From SAR324 cluster bacterium (GTDB taxonomy: Bacteria; SAR324; NAC60-12), in the NCBI GenBank assembly GCA_028281495.1, contig JANQJU010000025.1, positions 1-64,000 of the forward strand: a stretch of DNA of 64,000 nucleotides. Reading direction: 5' to 3'. Below, in pieces: positions 36,874-46,040 of the stretch; the first letter of the stretch is position 1; each line of letters opens with the position of its first letter. The notes under the pieces were generated by a model. That model was not told where the DNA came from. It did not search any database and was given only the letters and a program-made list of their open reading frames with translations. A program made the position numbers and the translations under genes.

Positions 36874-38805
36874 ATGACCTTAACCGCAACTGATTTGGAT
36901 TTTCAACGACCCCTCGATCTCATCTGCATGGGACGGGTCGCCGTTGATTTTTATGCTGAACAAATCGGCAGCCCTTTAGAGGATGCCCAAAGTTTTCGGA
37001 AATATTTGGGAGGATGTGCCGGAAATATTTCGGTAGGCACCTCTCGTTTGGGGTTGAAGTCCTCCATGTTCTCACGGGTGGGAAGCGATGACATGGGGAA
37101 ATTTTTGACCCAGACACTCAATCGTGAAGGCGTTGACACCTCCCGCCTGATCGTTGACTCAGACCACTTAACCGGTTTGGTCATTTTGGGTGTCGATCCT
37201 CCAGATCGCTTCCCATTAATTTTTTATCGAAAACAATGTGCCGATATGCAGATGGATCCGGTCGATATCGACCCTACCTATATCGGCTCAAGCAAAGCCT
37301 TGCTCGTCACGGGGACCGGATTTTCCCAGCCAGGTATGTATGCGGCAAGCTTGCAAGCCATCATGACGGCCCATACCCAAAAAACGGCTGTGATTTTAGA
37401 TATCGATTATCGGCCTGTTTTGTGGGGGTTGACTTCCCCTGGGGATGGCGAATCTCGCTATTACGATTCGGAACCGGTTACAGCGACTTATCAAAAGATC
37501 TTACCCTATATTGATTTGATCGTAGGAACGGAAGAAGAGATTCACATTGCGGGTGGTGGAGCGACCCCTCAAGATGCTTTGTCAAGAATTCGACAGGTTT
37601 CTAGCGCTCCTATTGTGATGAAAAAGGGGGCCCTTGGCTGCGAAGTACATCTAGCCTCAGGTGAGGTGGTGGAATGCAAGCCGTTTCCAGTAGAGGTGTT
37701 CAATGTTCTTGGAGCGGGAGACGCTTTCATGAGTGGTTTTCTGCGTGGATGGCTCACCGGTAAAGCCTGGAGGGATTGTGGACAGTATGGAAACGCGAAT
37801 GGGGCCATTGTTGTGTCTCGCCACGGATGTGCTCCAGCAATGGCTAACTTTGAAGAGCTTCAGCATTTTATCAACACCTATCATAAAGACTCCGACGTAC
37901 TCGACAGTCCTGCCTTGGCAACCTTGCACCGTCAATCGGTCTTGGGAGCACCGCAACAAAAAGAACTTCTGATCTTAGCTCACGACCACCGCGTTCAATT
38001 TGAACAAAGTTGTGAGCTATTGAACCAAGATCCTTCGCTCATTGCTGATTTCAAACAGCTCATCCATCAAGGCTTTCAAAAGGTATGGAACCAATTCCCC
38101 CATCGGGGCCTCGCTCTATTGGTCGATCCACAATATGGCATGGAGACTCTCAAAACCAGTGCCTATCAAAGTTATACGATCGGTGTACCGATTGAAGCTG
38201 CTGGCTCATTTCCGGTGCAGTGGCTTTCTTCCAAAAATCTGTACAGCGAATTGTTGGAACGACCCAGCAGTTGGTTTGTCAAGGTACTGTGGCATTTTCA
38301 CAACGATTTGTCGGAAGACCTCAAAACCGTTCAGTTACAACAATTGAAGCAATTGCATGAGGTTTGTGTGTCCCTCGACCGGAAGTTGATGCTGGAGTTG
38401 ATCATTCCAGGAAAATTTCCCATCAACGGCAACAGTCTGTCCGGAGCGATTCGGACTGTATATGAGGAAGATGTTTATCCATATTGGTGGAAAATTCCCC
38501 CGGTGGACTCCTCGGATGAATGGCAATTGATTACAAAGGCTGTAGACGCATTTGACCCTCATTGTGGGATTGTGTTGCTTGGGCAAAACGCCAGTATGGA
38601 TCGATTTCAAGCTTGGTTTTCCATTGCCCGGCAAACACCACACACCGTGGGGTTTGCGATTGGGAGGACCATTTTTTGGCAGCTTTGGGAACAGTTTGCT
38701 CAAGGCAAGATCGAAAGCGAAGCGGTTCAAGAAGAAATTGCTCGCCGATACGAGGAACTCATTCAAGTATGGGATGCCTCCCGTTCCAACACAACCGAAA
38801 GCTAG
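36874..38805 (+). CDS. iolC: Bifunctional 5-dehydro-2-deoxygluconokinase fused to DUF2090 (aldolase-like) domain (set 2)
   Basis: A 643-residue fusion. The PfkB kinase occupies about 1-335 (CMGRVAVDFYAEQIG, YLGGCAGNISVGTSRLG, catalytic LGAGDAFMSGF near 287). From about 369 the DUF2090 domain follows (LAHDHRVQFEQ, RGLALLVDPQYG, LELIIPGKF, IVLLGQNA), a TIM-barrel class I aldolase-like fold. NCBI-type naming treats such fusions as kinase plus 5-dehydro-2-deoxyphosphogluconate aldolase. The set 1 kinase lacks this domain and has IolJ instead. First gene of the plus-strand set 2 operon; GGGAG precedes the ATG. Confidence 0.92.
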   Translation: MTLTATDLDFQRPLDLICMGRVAVDFYAEQIGSPLEDAQSFRKYLGGCAGNISVGTSRLGLKSSMFSRVGSDDMGKFLTQTLNREGVDTSRLIVDSDHLTGLVILGVDPPDRFPLIFYRKQCADMQMDPVDIDPTYIGSSKALLVTGTGFSQPGMYAASLQAIMTAHTQKTAVILDIDYRPVLWGLTSPGDGESRYYDSEPVTATYQKILPYIDLIVGTEEEIHIAGGGATPQDALSRIRQVSSAPIVMKKGALGCEVHLASGEVVECKPFPVEVFNVLGAGDAFMSGFLRGWLTGKAWRDCGQYGNANGAIVVSRHGCAPAMANFEELQHFINTYHKDSDVLDSPALATLHRQSVLGAPQQKELLILAHDHRVQFEQSCELLNQDPSLIADFKQLIHQGFQKVWNQFPHRGLALLVDPQYGMETLKTSAYQSYTIGVPIEAAGSFPVQWLSSKNLYSELLERPSSWFVKVLWHFHNDLSEDLKTVQLQQLKQLHEVCVSLDRKLMLELIIPGKFPINGNSLSGAIRTVYEEDVYPYWWKIPPVDSSDEWQLITKAVDAFDPHCGIVLLGQNASMDRFQAWFSIARQTPHTVGFAIGRTIFWQLWEQFAQGKIESEAVQEEIARRYEELIQVWDASRSNTTES

Positions 38806-38816
38806 GAGACATGGTT

Positions 38817-39632
38817 ATGATCGAATCAATGATTTTATATCGGGATGGATTTGCCAACGGGTATTCTCCCATTACCCAAATCGAAGGCGCAGAGGATCCA
38901 GTGCAAATGAATTTTGGCATTTTGAAGATGAAGTCGGGAGAAAGGTTCAAAAATACATCCGATCTCGAATGCACGTATTTGCTCATGAATGGAAAGGCCA
39001 CGTTCACTTTGGAGGGAGAGCGCTACCCTATGGAACGCCATTCCATTTTTGATGAAGATCCGTACACCTGCAATTTCTCTAAAGATATACCAGCCGAGAT
39101 AGAGGCCTTCACCGACTGTGAGTGGGTTGTTTGCCAAGTGGCCAATGAGGTGGATTTTGGAGTTCGCTACTTTCCTCCTGAAAAAATGTGGGAATCAGAA
39201 CATCGCGGGAAAGGCCTCTTGGAAGACACCGCCTACCGCATTGTTCGCACCGTGTTTGATAAACGAAATCATCAAGAATCTAATATGGTGATTGGGGAAG
39301 TGATCACGTTCCCAGGACGATGGTCGAGCTATCCTCCCCATCATCATCCCCAACCGGAATTGTATCATTACCGATTCACTGAACCGCAAGGCTACGGGCA
39401 TGCAGAACTAGGAGATATTGTGTTCAAAGTCCAAGAAAACGACACAATCAAAATCACGGATTTACACGATCATTCTCAAGTCGCGGCTCCCGGATATGGG
39501 ATGTATTACCTTTGGGCGATTCGCCATTTACCCGACAATCCCTACACAGTCCCCGAATTTACCGAAGCCCACCAGTGGATGATGAAAGACGATTCCAATG
39601 TGTGGAAACCCAAACAACGAATAGAGACCTAA
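38817..39632 (+). CDS. Divergent IolB-type 5-deoxy-glucuronate isomerase (set 2)
   Basis: A 271-residue two-cupin protein of the KduI/IolB family. Its metal-binding block reads SSYPPHHHPQPELYHYRF, aligned with but clearly different from the canonical PPHKHDTDE...RHDEVYNFRF of the set 1 enzyme; the long insertion with ETRH is missing. ATG 38817 is chosen because AGGAG (38804-38808) is eight bases upstream; ATG 38811 is too close. It is translationally coupled to the kinase, whose stop overlaps the ribosome site. It probably performs the IolB step for set 2, perhaps on another isomer. Confidence 0.85.
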   Translation: MIESMILYRDGFANGYSPITQIEGAEDPVQMNFGILKMKSGERFKNTSDLECTYLLMNGKATFTLEGERYPMERHSIFDEDPYTCNFSKDIPAEIEAFTDCEWVVCQVANEVDFGVRYFPPEKMWESEHRGKGLLEDTAYRIVRTVFDKRNHQESNMVIGEVITFPGRWSSYPPHHHPQPELYHYRFTEPQGYGHAELGDIVFKVQENDTIKITDLHDHSQVAAPGYGMYYLWAIRHLPDNPYTVPEFTEAHQWMMKDDSNVWKPKQRIET

Positions 39633-39643
39633 GGAGAGAACCC

Positions 39644-41515
39644 ATGAAAACGATTCGTCTCACGATGGCACAAGCTTTGTTGAAGTTTTTGGATCAACAG
39701 TATGTTGAAATCGATGGACAAGAACACAAATTCGTCCACGGGGTGTTTGGTATCTTTGGTCATGGCAATGTGACCGGAATTGGGGAAGCTTTGGAATACG
39801 GAGGCACGGGTCTCACATTCCGCCAAGGACGTAATGAGCAAGGTATGGTTCATGCCGCGACAGCATTTGCAAAACAGAAAAATCGTTTGGGGATTTATGC
39901 CTGCACAAGTTCGATTGGTCCCGGAGCCATGAATATGGTGACAGGTGCAGCAACAGCAACCGTCAACCGAATTCCCGTGTTATTGCTTCCCGGTGATATT
40001 TTTGCCTCGCGTCAGCCTGATCCCGTGTTGCAACAGATCGAAGTGCCTTGGGATTACACCCTTTCTGCGAATGATTGCTTCAAACCGGTCAGCCGCTATT
40101 GGGATCGTATCAGCCGCCCTGAACAACTCATGACAGCAGGTTTGAATGCGATGCGTGTGTTGACCGATCCCATTGAGACAGGGGCGGTCACTCTGTCCAT
40201 CCCTCAAGACGTGCAAGCCGAGGCTTATGACTACCCAGCCGAATTCTTTGAAAAACGAGTTCATGCCATTGAGCGTGCCCCTCTTTCTAAACGAGCATTA
40301 CAAGAAGCCTTGGAGGCTCTTAAACAGACGCAAAAGCCGCTAATCGTTGCAGGGGGTGGGGTCCACTATTCGTTGGCAACCGAGACACTTCGTGAGTTTG
40401 CCGAGAAATTCAGTATTCCCGTTGCCGAAACCCAAGGTGGCAAAAGCGCTTTGGCGTGGGATCATCCCATGAATGTGGGAGGAATCGGTGTGACCGGGTC
40501 CAAAGCGGCAAATCTGTTAGCCAAAGAAGCCGATTTGATTTTGGCGGTTGGAACACGCTTGGGGGACTTCACAACCGCTTCTAAACAGGCGTTTGCCAAT
40601 CCAGATGTTCAGATTCTCAGCCTCAATGTTGCTCCGTTGGATGGCTACAAAATGGGGGGAATTCCTTTACGAGCCGATGCCAAAGAAGGGCTGCAAGCCT
40701 TGTCGACGGAGATGGAACAAGCACGAATGGAAACGTCAGCGGCCTATAAAGAAACCGTCCTACAACTTGTTCAAGAATGGAATGCAGAAGTAGATCGTCT
40801 GTATTCGTGGAAACTGGAACAGGGCAATGCTCAAACCCAGATTTTAGGAACAGTGAATCGCTTTGTAGGAAATAAAGATGTGGTGATTTGTGCGGCTGGA
40901 AGTTTGCCCGGCGACTTGCATCGGTTGTGGCGTAGTCCGGCTCCCAAAACTTATCATTTGGAATATGGCTTTTCGTGTATGGGCTACGAAGTTGCCGCAG
41001 GATTGGGAGTGAAAATGGCCATTGATCCAGATGCCGAAGCTTACGTTGTGGTGGGTGATGGAAGCTACATGATGCTTCATTCGGAACTGCTGACCAGCAT
41101 TCAAGAAGGTTACAAAATTACCATCATCTTGTTTGATAATCATGGGTTCCAGTGCATTAAAAATCTCCAAATGGGCAATGGAAGTGAAGGCTTTGGTAAT
41201 GAATTTCGTTATCGAGATCCGGAGACAAATCGTCTGACCGGAGAATACATACCGATTGACTTTGCAGGATATGCTCGAAGCCTGGGAGCTAAGGCCTACT
41301 TTGCCCAGAACGCTGAGGAACTCGACTCTGCTCTAGAGTCAGCAAAAAAGGAGACCGTTTCTACGCTCATCGAGGTTAAGGTGGAGCCAGGAACAATGAC
41401 AGGAGGCTATGAATCCTGGTGGCATGTGGGTGTACCTGCCACTTCCAATAGTCCAAAAGTCGAAGCAGCTCATCACGCCATGCAAGCCCAAGTGGCAAAA
41501 GCCAAGCGTTACTGA
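39644..41515 (+). CDS. iolD: 3D-(3,5/4)-trihydroxycyclohexane-1,2-dione hydrolase (set 2)
   Basis: A 623-residue ThDP enzyme, highly similar to the set 1 copy along its whole length (HKFVHGVFGIFGHGNVTGIG, YACTSSIGPGA, VVVGDGSYMML, FDNHGFQCIKNLQM). AAGGAG precedes ATG 39644, 11 bases after the IolB-like stop. The conservation shows both copies are under selection. It is followed by an orphan binding-protein gene instead of further enzymes. Confidence 0.95.
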   Translation: MKTIRLTMAQALLKFLDQQYVEIDGQEHKFVHGVFGIFGHGNVTGIGEALEYGGTGLTFRQGRNEQGMVHAATAFAKQKNRLGIYACTSSIGPGAMNMVTGAATATVNRIPVLLLPGDIFASRQPDPVLQQIEVPWDYTLSANDCFKPVSRYWDRISRPEQLMTAGLNAMRVLTDPIETGAVTLSIPQDVQAEAYDYPAEFFEKRVHAIERAPLSKRALQEALEALKQTQKPLIVAGGGVHYSLATETLREFAEKFSIPVAETQGGKSALAWDHPMNVGGIGVTGSKAANLLAKEADLILAVGTRLGDFTTASKQAFANPDVQILSLNVAPLDGYKMGGIPLRADAKEGLQALSTEMEQARMETSAAYKETVLQLVQEWNAEVDRLYSWKLEQGNAQTQILGTVNRFVGNKDVVICAAGSLPGDLHRLWRSPAPKTYHLEYGFSCMGYEVAAGLGVKMAIDPDAEAYVVVGDGSYMMLHSELLTSIQEGYKITIILFDNHGFQCIKNLQMGNGSEGFGNEFRYRDPETNRLTGEYIPIDFAGYARSLGAKAYFAQNAEELDSALESAKKETVSTLIEVKVEPGTMTGGYESWWHVGVPATSNSPKVEAAHHAMQAQVAKAKRY

Positions 41516-41570
41516 GTCATATAAGGTTCTAAAACAAAAGATCGACTATCTATTTTTAAGCGGAGGGAGA

Positions 41571-42686
41571 ATGAAACGAATTTTAGGATTTACTCTAACT
41601 GTTTATTTATTTCTTTTTCTTTGGGGGACAGCCCAAGCGCAATCCAAAACTTATGAAATCGCCATGTTTGTACCGCACTCTAAAGGAGATTCTTTTTGGA
41701 CTCCTTTAGAAAATTTTATGCGTGCCGCTGGTAATGATTTAGGAATGACGCTGCGGGTCTACTTTGCTGAAGGCAGTCGGGTCAAGATGCGTGAACAAAT
41801 TAAGGAGGCCACTGAAGGACCCAACAAAGTGGATGCAGTGGTCTTTCAAAATTTCAAGCAAGGCGGCCCGTCTTTCTTGAAAATTGCCGAAGCAGCCCAA
41901 GTCCCTGCATTTTTGTTTAATGCTGGAGTGGATCACACGAAAGCCGGAAAACCCCGAGAAAAATACAAACACTGGCTAGGAGAAATGCTCCCGGATGATG
42001 AACGGGCAGGTTTCGATTTAACCAATATCTTACTGGATACCGCTCTTGAAAGAGATATCCCACTTGGCCCCTATGGCAAGCTAGAGATGATTGCCATCAC
42101 CGGAGTGGTTTCTGACGGAGCTGCCATAGAACGCGAAAAGGGCTTACAACGTGCTGTCAGTTCTCGATCCGACGTGGAGTTACGTCAGGTGGTGCCTGCC
42201 AATTGGAAGCAATCTGAAGCCAAACAACGATTCACAAAAATAACAAAGCGCTACAAGCACATTACCGTTGCTTGGGCCGCCAACGACCCGATGGCTTTGG
42301 GAGTTTTGGACGGGGCAAAAGAAATCAACATGCCCATCATTACTGGCGGAGTGGATTGGACCAATGAAGCTTTACAGGCGGTCCAATCGGGAAAACTGGT
42401 TGCCACGATTGGAGGCCATTTTATGGAAGGTGGCTGGGTGATGGTCCTACTGCATGATTATTTTCAAGGCAAAGACTTTGCGGCGGAGTCCGTCTCCATC
42501 AAGTCCAAAATGGGAGTGCTTACCCAGAAGAACGTCAAAGCGTATTTTGAGCAATTTGGCGATGGCAATTGGGAAGCCATCGATTTCAAGCAGTTTTCCA
42601 AAGTTCACAACCCCGAACTTGCTGAATATGACTTCAGTCTTTATTCAGTGCTGAACCAATTCACGGCTTCTGCCGTTGGAAATTGA
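41571..42686 (+). CDS. Orphan periplasmic binding protein (type 1, LacI/RbsB fold) in the set 2 operon
   Basis: A 371-residue protein with a signal peptide ending AQA-Q. The mature domain is a Peripla_BP_4-type binding protein (YEIAMFVPHSKGDSFWTPLENFM, VVFQNFKQGGPSFLKIAEA, VAWAANDPMALGVLDGAKE, ITGGVDWTNEAL). No permease or ATPase gene is beside it. It may feed the importer at 30511-34066 with another ligand, or serve a periplasmic sensor. GGAGGGAG precedes the ATG. It is placed between iolD and iolE, with the iolE ribosome site starting at its stop. Confidence 0.85.
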   Translation: MKRILGFTLTVYLFLFLWGTAQAQSKTYEIAMFVPHSKGDSFWTPLENFMRAAGNDLGMTLRVYFAEGSRVKMREQIKEATEGPNKVDAVVFQNFKQGGPSFLKIAEAAQVPAFLFNAGVDHTKAGKPREKYKHWLGEMLPDDERAGFDLTNILLDTALERDIPLGPYGKLEMIAITGVVSDGAAIEREKGLQRAVSSRSDVELRQVVPANWKQSEAKQRFTKITKRYKHITVAWAANDPMALGVLDGAKEINMPIITGGVDWTNEALQAVQSGKLVATIGGHFMEGGWVMVLLHDYFQGKDFAAESVSIKSKMGVLTQKNVKAYFEQFGDGNWEAIDFKQFSKVHNPELAEYDFSLYSVLNQFTASAVGN

Positions 42687-42699
42687 AGGAGACACCATT

Positions 42700-43593
42700 A
42701 TGTTCAACTCATCACAAGTCAAATTGGGCATTGCTCCCATCAATTGGACAAACGACGACCTTCCAGAACTCGGTGGACACATTCCTTTGGAACAATGCTT
42801 GGATGAAATGGTCCAAGCCGGTTTTCAAGGGTGCGAATTGGGGAACAAATTTCCCCGAAAATCGGAGGATCTGAAATCGTATTTGGAGCCCAGAAGCTTA
42901 CAATTAGCAAGCGGTTGGTTCAGCACCTATTTTACGGAAGGGAAACAGGAAGAAACTTTGCACGATTTCATTTCGCATCGAGACTTTTTATACGAAATGG
43001 GAACCCAGCAAATCATTGTCAGCGAGTGTGGGCATTGCGTGCAAGGAAAACTGCAGTCCGTTTTTGATACCAAACCGGTTTTCAATGAATTGCAATGGAA
43101 GGCATTGGCAGATGGGCTAGAAAAATTGGCCACATTGGCCCAAGAAAAAAACATGGAGATCACTTACCACTACCACATGGGAACTGGTGTTCAAACTCGT
43201 GACGAGGTGGATCGTTTGATGGAACTCACAGATCCCGAAAAAGTGTCACTCTTGGTGGATACTGGACATATCACCTACGCCGGAGGAGATGCACTCAGTT
43301 TGACCAAGGCGTATTTACCACGTATCAAATATGTTCACTTGAAAGATATTCGCGGAGAGGTACTCGACTCTGTACACAAACAACGAATGAGTTTCATCGA
43401 TTCGGTGAAAGCCGGAGTCTTCACGGTTCCTGGAGACGGAATGATCGACTACCGTCCCATTTTCGAAGCACTAAGCTCCCAAAACTATCGCGGTTGGTTC
43501 GTTGTAGAGGCCGAGCAAGATCCTGACAAAGCCAATCCGCTGGAATACGCTCAAAAGGCGCGTCAATACCTACGAGAAACCATTAATCTATAG
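42700..43593 (+). CDS. iolE: Myo-inosose-2 dehydratase
   Basis: A 297-residue xylose-isomerase-like TIM-barrel protein, with GIAPINWTNDDLPELG at the start, a conserved YHYHMGTGVQT segment, DTGHITYAGGD and YVHLKDIRGEV metal-binding blocks, and VPGDGMIDY. It dehydrates scyllo-inosose to the trihydroxy dione, the step before IolD. AAGGAG precedes ATG 42700. It is the only iolE in the window, so set 1 may depend on it. Confidence 0.94.
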   Translation: MFNSSQVKLGIAPINWTNDDLPELGGHIPLEQCLDEMVQAGFQGCELGNKFPRKSEDLKSYLEPRSLQLASGWFSTYFTEGKQEETLHDFISHRDFLYEMGTQQIIVSECGHCVQGKLQSVFDTKPVFNELQWKALADGLEKLATLAQEKNMEITYHYHMGTGVQTRDEVDRLMELTDPEKVSLLVDTGHITYAGGDALSLTKAYLPRIKYVHLKDIRGEVLDSVHKQRMSFIDSVKAGVFTVPGDGMIDYRPIFEALSSQNYRGWFVVEAEQDPDKANPLEYAQKARQYLRETINL

Positions 43594-43601
43594 AGGACGT
43601 T

Positions 43602-44597
43602 ATGAAGCAAATTGTGATTGGTGTGATCGGGATCGGACGCATCGGAAAGATGCATGCTGAAAATATTTCAACTCACCTGCCGATGGTTCGTATCAAAGCG
43701 GTGGCAGATCCTCATGTCAACGAGCCGTGGGCCAAGCGGCTTTGTATTCCTGTCACGTCGGCGGACAGCAATGTGTTGTTTGAAGACCCTGAAATAGAAG
43801 CCATCGTGATTACCGCACCTTCCGCGTTTCACGTCCCATTGATTAAGGCCGCCGCTGCTCATGGCAAACACATATTTTGTGAGAAACCGATTGCCTTCGA
43901 GCCTGAAAAAATCCAAGAAGCCATTGATGCCGTAGAAGCGGCTGGGGTCCAAATGGCGGTTGGGTTCAATCGTCGGTTTGACAACAACTTTATGAAGATT
44001 CGTGAGCATGTGCAGCGGGGTGACATTGGAGAAATCCAAATTGTGAAAATCACCAATCGAGACCCCCGGCTCCCCCCCGCCCGATTCGTGAAGAACTCCG
44101 GTGGTTTGTTCATGGATTTCAGCGCGCATGATTTTGATATGGCACGTTATATCACCAGCAGTGAAGTGGCGGAGGTGTTTGCAATGGGGCATGCGTTTGA
44201 TTCAGGAATCCGGGAAGCAGGAGACTTGGACACGGCCCTCATCAACCTCCGCATGAAAAATGGAGCCTTGGTTGCTATCGACAACAGCCGAGAAGCCCGC
44301 TACGGTTACGACCAACGACTCGAAGTGTTTGGTTCCAAAGGCAGCCTGCTGGCTGACAACAAGACCCCCACCAGCGTAGTCCTCAGCACTGAAGAAGGAG
44401 TAGTCTCTGACAAACCCTTCTTTTCATTCGTAGAACGTTATAGTGAAACCTACGTCACTGAATTGAAAATGTTTATTGACTGCATCCTGCATAAAACCCC
44501 CACTCCCGTTACTGGACAAGATGCCATCAAGGCCGTGGAAATCGCTTTGGCCGCACAGCAATCATTGGAAGACCGGAAATTAGTCAAATTGAGTTGA
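43602..44597 (+). CDS. iolG: Inositol 2-dehydrogenase, Gfo/Idh/MocA family (set 2)
   Basis: A 331-residue dehydrogenase close to the set 1 IolG: Rossmann GIGRIG at 10-15, FCEKP with Lys95, MDFSAHDFD with Asp172 and His176 at the positions of the IolG catalytic residues. GAGG lies before the ATG, eight bases after the iolE stop. It is the last gene of the plus-strand operon. Its final codons are copied into the repeats that follow. Confidence 0.92.
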   Translation: MKQIVIGVIGIGRIGKMHAENISTHLPMVRIKAVADPHVNEPWAKRLCIPVTSADSNVLFEDPEIEAIVITAPSAFHVPLIKAAAAHGKHIFCEKPIAFEPEKIQEAIDAVEAAGVQMAVGFNRRFDNNFMKIREHVQRGDIGEIQIVKITNRDPRLPPARFVKNSGGLFMDFSAHDFDMARYITSSEVAEVFAMGHAFDSGIREAGDLDTALINLRMKNGALVAIDNSREARYGYDQRLEVFGSKGSLLADNKTPTSVVLSTEEGVVSDKPFFSFVERYSETYVTELKMFIDCILHKTPTPVTGQDAIKAVEIALAAQQSLEDRKLVKLS

Positions 44598-44715
44598 TTT
44601 CCAAATAAAGCTCATTGGAAGACCGGAAATCTAAATAAAGCTCATTAGAAAAACGGAAATCCAAATAAAGCTCATTGGAAGATCGGAAATTAGTCAAATT
44701 GAGTTGATTTCCAAA
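44562..44715 (+). repeat. Duplicated iolG tail with intervening 30-bp repeats
   Basis: The last coding bases of iolG plus trailer (44562-44605) recur at 44672-44715 with a single substitution. Between them are two more partial copies of the CATTGGAAGACCGGAAAT...AAATAAAG unit. No terminator is apparent. The copied codons are outside any gene. Confidence 0.85.
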
Positions 44716-44829
44716 AGAATCTAGTCAGACATCCAATAAGAGCCGAAGGTAGAGGATTGATTCTGGGGTTGCCGAAAAGAGATATTTTTGGTTACAAGAG
44801 AGTCTCATTCAACAGAAAGGAGACCTCTT

Positions 44830-45981
44830 GTGCGTTTAACCGGAAAACAATTGCTCATCATCACCGTGTTGATATCCCTATTGCTGGCCTATGTGGTCTG
44901 GGACGAATACTACACGCCTTTGACTGGCTCCCGTCTCGAACGATATTGGGATCTGATTGAAAAACATAACTCACAAAAAAAGACAGCTCCTTCCGAAAAC
45001 AACGTCAGCCAATCGGGTCCAAACCGCGACACCACCAAGCAATCCAACGCTTCTTCCGAACCTCATAATGAGTTGAAGCGCATGTTGGAGAGGTTTGAGT
45101 TGACCGAGGAGGTGTGGGAGGCGGTGAACATGGATGACCTGGAAGAATCTAAGGAGCTGTTGGAAAAAATGAATTCAGGGGCGGCCGCATTTGCGTTGGC
45201 TCATGTCGCTGTCATCCAATCGGAATACGAAGAGAAAGAAAAATATTATCGACAAGCTGTGGAATTGGACCCAAATAATTCCGATTATTTGAGCGTGTTA
45301 GGGGTGCATCTGAGTAAAACCGGCAGACACGAAGAAGCACTGGGCTATGCTGAACGATCCCTTGCTATCGAACTAAAAACTAAGGCTCCCGATCATTCCG
45401 ATGTCGCAACCCGATGGGCCAATTTGGGGGCCACCTTATATTATTTAGGAGAGCATCAGAAAGCCATTGAATATGGTGAAAAAGCCTTGGAGATCGATTT
45501 GAAAAACTTGGGTGAAGAGCACCCCAATATCGCAATTCGATGGAGCAACCTGGGATATTATTGGCGTGACCTCGGTGAATACGAAAAAGCCGTTGATTAT
45601 TTTGAAAAAGCAGCTGCCAACAATATCGATAATTTTGGTTCAGACAACTACCGTTTAGGAGATAGATGGGAAGCCTTGGGAAATGCTTGGATGGATTTGG
45701 GAAAGGATGGAAAAGCCCGCAAGTATTATGAACAGGCAGTGAGCAATGGTGAAAAAAATCTCAGTGATCGAAGTCGTGTTATGGCACGTCGTCTGTATTT
45801 GTTGGGGTTTTCATTGCATTCATTGGGGGAATACCGAGCGGCTATGCGGGCCTATACCCGGTCGAGAAGAATATATAGTGACATTTTGGGAAAAGACCAC
45901 CCCGATACCAAGCACGTCATCGAACTCTATCGTCAAGCTCAACTGGATCGAGTCCCTTGGCTCGTACCGGAGCCTAAATGA
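44830..45981 (+). CDS. Membrane-anchored tetratricopeptide-repeat protein
   Basis: A 383-residue protein. A single N-terminal helix (LLIITVLISLLLAYVVW, about residues 8-24) anchors it. A polar linker leads to at least four TPR units of the kinesin-light-chain/TPR_12 kind, each about 42 residues (ANLGATLYYLGEHQKAIEYGEKALEI, SNLGYYWRDLGEYEKAVDYFEKA). The start is GTG 44830 because AAAGGAGA lies seven bases before it; an upstream ATG is less likely. It is probably a periplasmic or cytoplasmic scaffold. It converges with the LysR gene. Confidence 0.82.
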   Translation: MRLTGKQLLIITVLISLLLAYVVWDEYYTPLTGSRLERYWDLIEKHNSQKKTAPSENNVSQSGPNRDTTKQSNASSEPHNELKRMLERFELTEEVWEAVNMDDLEESKELLEKMNSGAAAFALAHVAVIQSEYEEKEKYYRQAVELDPNNSDYLSVLGVHLSKTGRHEEALGYAERSLAIELKTKAPDHSDVATRWANLGATLYYLGEHQKAIEYGEKALEIDLKNLGEEHPNIAIRWSNLGYYWRDLGEYEKAVDYFEKAAANNIDNFGSDNYRLGDRWEALGNAWMDLGKDGKARKYYEQAVSNGEKNLSDRSRVMARRLYLLGFSLHSLGEYRAAMRAYTRSRRIYSDILGKDHPDTKHVIELYRQAQLDRVPWLVPEPK

Positions 45982-46040
45982 CGCTACGGGCGGAAGTGCT
46001 TTCGTATAACACAACACCAAAGAACCATGCAGGGTGATTA

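Noticed and set aside
18053..44597. Inositol region as a recently acquired mobile island
   Set aside because: No integrase, IS or flanking repeat was seen. Housekeeping genes (arfB, heptose adenylyltransferase) lie inside it.
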